Below, piece after piece: positions 5,102 to 7,210 of a stretch of 7,210 bases of DNA. The stretch lies in contig DATNNZ010000251.1 in assembly GCA_035601575.1 (NCBI GenBank), forward strand, positions 1-7,210, given 5' to 3'. The translations under genes and the position numbers were made by a program. Position 1 is the stretch's first letter. The number at the start of each line of letters is the position of its first letter. This stretch comes from DASTDH01 sp035601575 (lineage in GTDB: Bacteria > Verrucomicrobiota > Verrucomicrobiia > Chthoniobacterales > JAFAMB01). The notes beneath the pieces are model-generated. The model saw only the letters and a list, made by a program, of their open reading frames with translations, was not told the DNA's origin and did not search any database.

Positions 5102-6359
5102 TGATACTTGAGTCTTTCGCTGCTTGAACCAACGCGGAAACAAATCGGTCGACGTTTTGATCGGCCACAAAGGAGGTAATTGCATCGTTCAGCGATTGTT
5201 GGAACGCAGCCGGAGCCGCTTCGCCGTGAACGCAACTCGGCAACAAGGCATCCTTGGCAAACGAAGCCATCGACCACTGATGGTACGGGCCAAACTTGCT
5301 CTTATCAACGTCGGTGCGGTCTGGAATCGATCCCTTAAGAGGATTGAAATCCTCTTGGGATTGTTTGCTCCCGATCGACTTCAACCAGGCGATCGTTTCG
5401 TCTTTGTGCGGGGCGCCCTTAGCCAAGGTAAAACCATCCGCGACGATGATAAATGAGCCATCTGTTCCCGGATGCGAGACCCAACCGAAATCTTCATTCG
5501 GTTTGAATCCGCCTTTTACGAATTCGCCGACCGTCCAGTCGCCCATCGAAGTAAACGCGCATTTTCCTTCCTCTACGGCCTTGACCGCTTGGTCCCAAGA
5601 GAGTGCCGAGTGATCACTGTTTTGGTATTTCAGTAGCTTGCCATAGAGCGTGGCTGCTTCCTTCACCTTAGGATCGTCGAAACTCATTTTCCCGCTGAAG
5701 AGGTCTTTCCAACCTTGCGGGCCGACTACACCGAGTAAGGTGTTCTCAAACAGCTGGGAACTCGCCCAGATACCGGTATCACCGACCGCCAGCGGGGTGA
5801 CTCCCGCAGCCTTCAATTTGTCCGCCGCGGCAAAAAACTCGTCAAAAGTCATCTTATCGCCGACTTTGATGCCGTTCTTTTCCAGCAACTTCTTGTTATA
5901 CCACAGCACATTGCCGCGGTGAACACCGCAGAGCACCGAATAAGCTTTGCCTTCCTGGCTCAGCATGTCGATTAACCCTTTAGGGACGACTTTATCCCAG
6001 CCTTCGCTGGTGTAGATATCTGTGACCGGCTCACAGTATCCGGACGCTACATATTGGTCGAGCAACTCAAACCCAGGATGTGTCTGCCAGGTATCGGGCG
6101 GATTGCCACCGGCTAACCTGGCTTGCAAGACGGGGCGCGCGGCAGAACCGCCGCCACCGGCCACGGTTGCGTTGATGATTTCGACACCAGGAACTTTCTC
6201 CTTGTAGTCCTTGAAGAGAGCGTCGAGAGCGGCCGCTTCTCCGCCGGAGGTCCACCAGGAGAATACCTCGAGTTTCTTGTCAGCAGCGTTGCCCGCTGCA
6301 GGCATCAGGGCTAGCGCGGCAAGCGCTAAACCGACTAATTTGGGGGGTAACTTCTTCAT
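5094..6359 (-). CDS. Periplasmic sugar-binding protein of an ABC importer, glucose/galactose type
   Basis: A 421-residue extracellular solute-binding protein (SBP family 1) that captures a sugar in the periplasm and delivers it to the permeases encoded next. Residues 1-25 form a classical signal peptide: MKK, a Leu/Ala-rich core, then AGNA with cleavage near residue 25 or 26. There is no lipobox Cys, so it should be soluble in a Gram-negative periplasm. Recognisable segments are FSWWTSGGE (33-41), NATVAGGG (63-70), PPDTWQTHPG (87-96), HRGNVLWY (147-154), SMGDW (271-275), FNPLKGSIP (338-346) and CVHGE (376-380). The Trp pair W35/W36, H94, K342 and H378 fall where I recall sugar-contacting residues in Pseudomonas GtsA and the Thermus glucose/galactose-binding protein, which suggests a glucose-like monosaccharide or a small glucoside. 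ATG at 6357-6359 is chosen because the signal peptide follows at once; no Shine-Dalgarno is visible. A weak promoter may lie upstream, and RNA hairpins follow the stop. Confidence 0.95.
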   Translation of the reverse strand: MKKLPPKLVGLALAALALMPAAGNAADKKLEVFSWWTSGGEAAALDALFKDYKEKVPGVEIINATVAGGGGSAARPVLQARLAGGNPPDTWQTHPGFELLDQYVASGYCEPVTDIYTSEGWDKVVPKGLIDMLSQEGKAYSVLCGVHRGNVLWYNKKLLEKNGIKVGDKMTFDEFFAAADKLKAAGVTPLAVGDTGIWASSQLFENTLLGVVGPQGWKDLFSGKMSFDDPKVKEAATLYGKLLKYQNSDHSALSWDQAVKAVEEGKCAFTSMGDWTVGEFVKGGFKPNEDFGWVSHPGTDGSFIIVADGFTLAKGAPHKDETIAWLKSIGSKQSQEDFNPLKGSIPDRTDVDKSKFGPYHQWSMASFAKDALLPSCVHGEAAPAAFQQSLNDAITSFVADQNVDRFVSALVQAAKDSSIKK

Positions 6360-6467
6360 TCGCGTGTAGTTATGGTGTGGTTATGGAAAAAATGCATGTA
6401 GATTTTGCATCTTCTCGCCCGATTAATTCAAATTGCATGAAGAAATAGTGTTTCCTAGGTTTTCCAG
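6360..6467 (-). promoter_or_regulatory. AT-rich gap with weak promoter candidate before the binding-protein gene
   Basis: This 108-bp gap separates the GH88 stop from the binding-protein start and is clearly more AT-rich than the genes around it. On the minus strand TTGAAT (6426-6431) and CAAAAT (6402-6407) are 18 bp apart, each matching four of six bases of the sigma-70 -35 and -10 boxes. An inverted repeat ATGCA (6392-6396)/TGCAT (6406-6410) overlaps the -10 candidate and a further TTGCAT lies at 6433-6438; these could be operator half-sites. All of this is weak pattern matching, and the gap could equally be a read-through spacer. Confidence 0.3.
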
Positions 6468-7210
6468 CTACTTGGCAAGCAAAGAATCGATCGCCGAGAG
6501 GAAAAAGTATTCTCCCCACATGACGCTTTCATCGACTCCCAGCCCCTTACGTTCATGGTAGATTGCGTGCTTGAGGATCCCCTCCCAACCGGGCGTTTGA
6601 TCCGCTAAAAACTCTGGCCCAAGCAGCGTGTCGAGAATCCGATACGCTCTGACCCGGTAGGCCCGCGCGACCGCCGCCTCCTTGACGACGTCAGATAGGG
6701 CAAACAGGCCACAAGCCGCAATCGCAGCAGCTGAGCTTTCATAGATTTGCTGGGGCGTCGGTTCCTCCCAGTCGTTCGGCGGAACGCCATGCGAAGGCGT
6801 GCGATCAATAAAAAAATCGGCACATTGTTGCGCCGCGCTTAAAAATCGCTCATCGCCGGTAAATTCGTAAGCGGTGGTAAAACCATATAGGGCCCATGCT
6901 TGTCCTCGGGCCCAACTCGAATCGTTTCGCCAACCCTGGTGCGTCGATTGACGCATAAATTCACCTGTATCCAGGCCAAAGATTCCTTCATGGGCGGTAC
7001 TGCCATCACCGCGCACCAAATAACGTCTAGTGGTCAAACAATGCTGAACAGCCACGCTCCACAATGCATCATCCTGCGTTGCTTTGGCCGTATAGAAGAT
7101 CAATCCGACGTTCATCATGATGTCGATGAACAGGCTTTCTGGCGCCACGAACGAACAGAGATAGCGCCCGTTCTCTTGGAAACGCAAGGCGAGCGTGCGT
7201 CCAGCATCAA
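6468..7210 (-). CDS. GH88 unsaturated glucuronyl hydrolase, 5' end cut by window edge
   Basis: This family hydrolyses the unsaturated uronic acid that polysaccharide lyases leave at the non-reducing end of oligosaccharides, by hydrating its 4,5 double bond. About 246 codons plus the stop are visible; the frame stays open to the right edge, so roughly the first 130-150 residues of a ~380-residue enzyme are missing, including the first catalytic Asp and any signal peptide. Visible landmarks are LFIDIMMN (Asp codon 7122-7124), AHEG (His codon 6990-6992) and WARGQAW (Arg 6906-6908, Trp 6894-6896). The Asp-to-His (44), Asp-to-Arg (72) and Asp-to-Trp (76) spacings equal those I recall for Asp149, His193, Arg221 and Trp225 of the Bacillus sp. 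GL1 enzyme. RGQAW favours GH88 over GH105. The TTG at 7185-7187 lies inside the conserved domain and is not the start. It is the most upstream visible gene of the cluster, 108 bp before the binding-protein gene. The polysaccharide target cannot be read from the sequence. Confidence 0.92.
   Translation of the reverse strand, partial: DAGRTLALRFQENGRYLCSFVAPESLFIDIMMNVGLIFYTAKATQDDALWSVAVQHCLTTRRYLVRGDGSTAHEGIFGLDTGEFMRQSTHQGWRNDSSWARGQAWALYGFTTAYEFTGDERFLSAAQQCADFFIDRTPSHGVPPNDWEEPTPQQIYESSAAAIAACGLFALSDVVKEAAVARAYRVRAYRILDTLLGPEFLADQTPGWEGILKHAIYHERKGLGVDESVMWGEYFFLSAIDSLLAK

Noticed and set aside
7185..7187. TTG as the start of the GH88 gene
   Set aside because: Conserved enzyme sequence continues in frame upstream to the window edge, so the gene is truncated rather than starting here.

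Overview
The window reads as one block of a bacterial sugar-uptake and sugar-catabolism locus. Every convincing gene lies on the minus strand, so transcription runs from right to left. In transcription order they are: the C-terminal two thirds of a GH88 unsaturated glucuronyl hydrolase (cut by the right edge); a periplasmic sugar-binding protein of the glucose/galactose type; two ABC permeases (MalF-like, then MalG-like); a GMC-family FAD oxidoreductase; and a PfkB-family kinase closest to 2-keto-3-deoxygluconate (KDG) kinase. The left-most 280 bases hold no recognisable gene.

Organism: the binding protein has a plain cleavable signal peptide with no lipobox, which points to a Gram-negative cell. 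Most starts lack a Shine-Dalgarno sequence. Intergenic gaps are filled with degenerate 7-bp and 9-bp tandem units and GC-rich palindromes. From general familiarity this looks most like a soil Verrucomicrobiota (Chthoniobacter/Udaeobacter type) or Acidobacteriota genome. This is an inference and no phylogeny was run.

Layout: 6468-7210 GH88 (partial); 6360-6467 AT-rich gap with a weak promoter candidate; 5094-6359 binding protein; 4964-5093 gap with a heptamer array and two hairpins; 3887-4963 permease 1; a 13-bp gap carrying the only strong Shine-Dalgarno; 3013-3873 permease 2; 2806-3012 gap made almost entirely of three short-period repeat arrays; 1219-2805 GMC oxidoreductase, whose last ~25 codons are themselves a heptamer repeat; 281-1222 kinase, starting in an ATGA overlap with the oxidoreductase stop; 1-280 unassigned.

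How the genes may work together: GH88 releases unsaturated uronic acid from lyase-cut oligosaccharides; that acid normally becomes KDG, which a KDG kinase phosphorylates. The binding protein and permeases would import the sugar partner (glucose-like by its binding residues), and the GMC enzyme would oxidise a sugar or sugar derivative. The importer ATPase and the KduI/KduD-type isomerase and reductase are not in the window. The most unusual aspect is not a protein: it is the family of 7-bp-phased arrays, differing in sequence but sharing period, that sit at gene boundaries, one of them translated into the tail of the oxidoreductase.
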